DNA of 8,919 nucleotides, taken from the NCBI GenBank assembly GCA_020853155.1, contig JADYZL010000066.1, positions 1-8,919 of the forward strand, in the 5' to 3' direction. The notes under the pieces were generated by a model, which worked only from the letters and a program-made list of their open reading frames with translations, was not told the DNA's origin and searched no databases. Origin of the DNA: Bryobacterales bacterium (GTDB lineage Bacteria; Acidobacteriota; Terriglobia; Bryobacterales; Bryobacteraceae). The position numbers and the translations under genes were made by a program. Each line of letters starts with the position of its first letter. The stretch's first letter is position 1. This document shows, piece after piece, positions 7,167-8,919 of the stretch.

Positions 7167-7171
7167 ATTGC

Positions 7172-7630
7172 ATGAAACTGGGCATTGCCGCCGACCATGG
7201 AGGTTTCGAGCTAAAGACGGAAATGTCGAAGCGTCTGCGCGCCCTCGGCCACGAGGTTGTGGATTTCGGCGCGCACGCGATCGACCCCGATGACGACTAT
7301 CCCGATTTTGTAATCCCGATGTCTCAAGCGGTTTCGCGAGGCGAGGTGGAGCGCGGGATCGCGCTGTGCGGCAGCGGCATCGGCGCTTGCATCGCGGCAA
7401 ACAAAGTGCGGGGCGTGCGGGCGTGCCTCATAGAGGATGCGTATTCGGCCCGGCAGGGAGTGGAACACGACAACTTGAATGTCGTCTGCATGGGCGGGCG
7501 CACCATGGGGTTCGAACTCGTCTGGCAATTGCTCGAAACCTTCCTCGATGCCCGGTTTTCTGGTGCGGAACGGCACCTGCGAAGGTTGGCAAAAGTGCTC
7601 GCGCTGGAAAAGGAATGTGCCGGGGGCTAA
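7172..7630 (+). CDS. rpiB: Ribose-5-phosphate isomerase B
   Basis: RpiB interconverts ribose 5-phosphate and ribulose 5-phosphate in the cytoplasm, in the pentose phosphate and nucleotide-sugar salvage routes. The 152 residues match the family length. ADHGG (7-11) holds Asp8 and His9, LCGSGIG (65-71) holds the catalytic Cys66, and EHDNLNVV (98-105) has His99. A basic RHLRRL segment near residue 134 fits the phosphate-binding arginines. Cys66 marks the E. coli-like Cys subtype rather than the actinobacterial Glu subtype. LacA/LacB and allose-6-phosphate isomerase are relatives, but there are no lac or als genes beside it. GGGAGG precedes the ATG at 7172. The upstream symporter gene is 72 bp away in the same direction, consistent with co-transcription for nucleoside ribose use. 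Confidence 0.93.
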   Translation: MKLGIAADHGGFELKTEMSKRLRALGHEVVDFGAHAIDPDDDYPDFVIPMSQAVSRGEVERGIALCGSGIGACIAANKVRGVRACLIEDAYSARQGVEHDNLNVVCMGGRTMGFELVWQLLETFLDARFSGAERHLRRLAKVLALEKECAGG

Positions 7631-7641
7631 TGCCCCGGCGC
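7617..7641. terminator. GC-rich hairpin with the rpiB stop codon in its loop
   Basis: A 9-bp stem (7617-7625 with 7633-7641, one T-G pair) encloses a 7-base loop GCTAATG that contains the rpiB TAA at 7628-7630. No T run follows on either strand, so it is not a canonical intrinsic terminator. It lies in the 36-bp gap region between the convergent rpiB and osmC genes and may slow polymerase or protect mRNA ends from both sides. Confidence 0.45.
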
Positions 7642-7666
7642 AAATCCGCAAAGGTTCGCGAAACCC

Positions 7667-8092
7667 CTAACTCTCCAGCGTGGCATCCAGCGTGATGTTG
7701 GTCTTGTAAAGTTTCGAGACGGGGCATCCCCCCTTGGCCGCTTGCGCCGCGCGTTCAAACGCAGCCTTATCCGCTCCGGGAATCTTCGCGCGGAGAACCA
7801 AGTGGCTTCCCGTGATCTCGAAGCCCCCTTCTCCTCTCTCGATGGTGACCGTACACGTCGTGTTGATCTCTTCGGCGGTCAGCCCTTCTCCGGCAAGGGT
7901 AAGCGAAAGGGCCATGGAAAAGCATCCCGCGTGAGCGGCAGCCAACAGTTCTTCCGGATTCGTACCGTTCCCTTCCTCAAAGCGGGTGTGGAACGAGTAA
8001 GGCGCCTCATTCAGGGTTTTCGTCTCAGTGGACATGACACCGTTGCCAGTCTTCAAATCGCCCTTCCAGCGCGCGCTTGCCAATCGTTTCAT
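7667..8092 (-). CDS. osmC: OsmC family peroxiredoxin (organic hydroperoxide/osmotic stress)
   Basis: OsmC is a cytoplasmic thiol peroxidase that reduces organic hydroperoxides; it works as a dimer with two reactive cysteines. The 141 residues match the family length. HAGCFSMALS holds Cys57, KGGCPVS holds Cys123, and FHTRFE holds the active-site Arg37. NPEELLAAAHAGC is typical of OsmC itself. The N-terminal pattern RWKGDLKTGNG with VMSTETKTLN follows the E. coli OsmC layout more closely than Ohr. AAGGAG (plus-strand positions 8102-8107) lies nine bases before the ATG at 8092 and supports the start. It is convergent with rpiB and divergent from the threonine aldolase gene, so it is probably transcribed alone from the 8093-8295 interval. 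No OhrR-like regulator is nearby. Confidence 0.95.
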   Translation of the reverse strand: MKRLASARWKGDLKTGNGVMSTETKTLNEAPYSFHTRFEEGNGTNPEELLAAAHAGCFSMALSLTLAGEGLTAEEINTTCTVTIERGEGGFEITGSHLVLRAKIPGADKAAFERAAQAAKGGCPVSKLYKTNITLDATLES

Positions 8093-8186
8093 CTGGGTTT
8101 TCTCCTTCAGGGAAGGCTAAGCCATCCTCTCTGGCAAGATTCGGCAACTCACCCAAAAGATGCGCTTTTCTTCGCTTCACGATCCA

Positions 8187-8213
8187 TGCAACCCCGCGGG
8201 CTGCCGGGTTGCA
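8187..8213. repeat. Inverted repeat TGCAACCC/GGGTTGCA in the osmC-aldolase gap
   Basis: Perfect 8-base arms (8187-8194 and 8206-8213) flank an 11-base GC-rich spacer. The element sits near the middle of the 203-bp divergent gap, about 95 bases from the osmC start and 83 from the aldolase start. No T run follows on either strand, so it looks like an operator or a leader hairpin rather than a terminator. I see no clear promoter boxes beside it. Confidence 0.35.
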
Positions 8214-8295
8214 GCGCCTCCAGGAGGGGCAGCGCCCGTAGCTCATCCGAGGCGCGCCGCAGGTGCGATACGCTGGGATCTCCAAAGGATTTTCC

Positions 8296-8919
8296 ATGAG
8301 TGAAGTACCCGGCCCGGCCTCTGAGTATCCAGCCGCAACCGATCGGCCAGCGGCGTGGATTGACCTGCGCAGCGACACCGTCACGCGACCCACGCAGGCG
8401 ATGCGCCAGGCAATGGCCGAAGCCGAGGTGGGGGACGACGTCTATGGCGAGGACCCCACCATCCGCAAACTCGAATGGCGCGCGGCGGAGTTGCTCGATA
8501 AGCAGGCGGCGCTCTTTGTGCCTTCCGGCGTCATGGGCAACACGATCGGCGTGAAACTCCACACGCGGCATGGCGAAGAAATCGTCTGCGAATCCCATGC
8601 GCACGTGCTCGACTATGAACTTTCGATGTCGGCGTGGTTCTCAGGGGTCTTCGCCCGGCATGTTCCCGCGCCGGACGGCGTGTTGCGATGGGAGCAGATT
8701 CGCACTGCCATTCGGAAAGGGTCGCCGCACAACACGCACACGAGCCTGATTTGCCTGGAGAACACCCACAATATGGCGGGTGGAATCGTTTCACCCATCG
8801 AAGTGGTGGAGGAGATTTGCGAGGAAGCGCACGCGCTCGGCCTGAAGGTACACCTCGACGGCGCCCGGATTTTCAATGCCGCCACGGCTCTCGGAAAGCC
8901 CGTCCGGCAACTCGTGAAG
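8296..8919 (+). CDS. ltaE: L-threonine aldolase (PLP fold type I), C-terminus cut by window edge
   Basis: This PLP enzyme cleaves L-threonine or L-allo-threonine to glycine and acetaldehyde in the cytoplasm. The frame is open to the window edge after 208 codons, so the Schiff-base lysine (in the C-terminal half) is not visible. DLRSDTVTRPT (23-33), VGDDVYGEDP (45-54), LFVPSGVMGN (73-82) and HLDGARIFNAA (186-196) are the family signatures. Asp188 is the residue expected to pair with the PLP ring nitrogen, and His103 is the likely ring-stacking residue. A 22-residue Pro/Ala-rich extension precedes DLRSDT, longer than usual; the ATG at 8296 is supported by AAAGGA six bases upstream. The usual ExGG after the stacking His reads ELSM here. 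A related beta-eliminating lyase is the alternative. Confidence 0.9.
   Translation, partial: MSEVPGPASEYPAATDRPAAWIDLRSDTVTRPTQAMRQAMAEAEVGDDVYGEDPTIRKLEWRAAELLDKQAALFVPSGVMGNTIGVKLHTRHGEEIVCESHAHVLDYELSMSAWFSGVFARHVPAPDGVLRWEQIRTAIRKGSPHNTHTSLICLENTHNMAGGIVSPIEVVEEICEEAHALGLKVHLDGARIFNAATALGKPVRQLVK

Noticed and set aside
8025..8604. Minus-strand frames of 122 and 151 codons across the osmC-aldolase gap
   Set aside because: They overlap the well-supported aldolase start and osmC on the wrong strand or frame and show no family signature.

Overview
The window is GC-rich chromosomal DNA with compact, housekeeping-type gene content. There are no rRNA or tRNA genes, insertion sequences, CRISPR arrays or phage genes. 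A PknB-type membrane Ser/Thr kinase with a very long Pro/Ala-rich linker and an Ig-like module sits beside a lipoate/E2/E3 cluster, a NupG-type symporter and a threonine aldolase. This combination fits an Acidobacteriota-like soil bacterium (Solibacter/Bryobacter-type). That assignment is inference from gene style and would need a 16S or marker-gene comparison.

Layout: (1) 1-1770, minus strand: receptor-like Ser/Thr protein kinase whose C-terminal, extracytoplasmic end is cut off by the window edge. (2) 1771-2202: divergent intergenic region of 432 bp with a perfect 8-bp-arm palindrome and a candidate extended -10 element very close to the next start codon. (3) 2203-5646, plus strand: dihydrolipoamide dehydrogenase (E3), octanoyltransferase LipB (8-bp overlap with E3) and a 2-oxo acid dehydrogenase E2 acyltransferase, closed by a strong rho-independent terminator at 5695-5734. 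(4) 5888-7630, plus strand: nucleoside:H+ symporter of the NupG type, then ribose-5-phosphate isomerase B. (5) 7667-8092, minus strand: OsmC peroxidase, convergent with rpiB. (6) 8296-8919, plus strand: PLP-dependent L-threonine aldolase, divergent from osmC and cut off by the right window edge.

How the genes work together: LipB puts octanoyl groups on the lipoyl lysine of E2, a step in making the lipoyl arm. E2 uses that arm to carry acyl groups from an E1 encoded elsewhere to CoA, and E3 reoxidises the dihydrolipoyl arm with NAD+. The three genes are therefore a coherent lipoate-dependent dehydrogenase module lacking E1 and LipA. The symporter and RpiB form a plausible uptake and pentose-salvage pair: imported nucleosides yield ribose 5-phosphate, which RpiB interconverts with ribulose 5-phosphate. 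The kinase, OsmC and threonine aldolase have no visible functional link to these units.

I did not find convincing evidence of a new biological system. The points most worth a second look are the apparently leaderless start of the E3 gene, the palindrome between the kinase and E3, the mixed substrate signature of the E2, and the altered PLP-site surroundings of the threonine aldolase.
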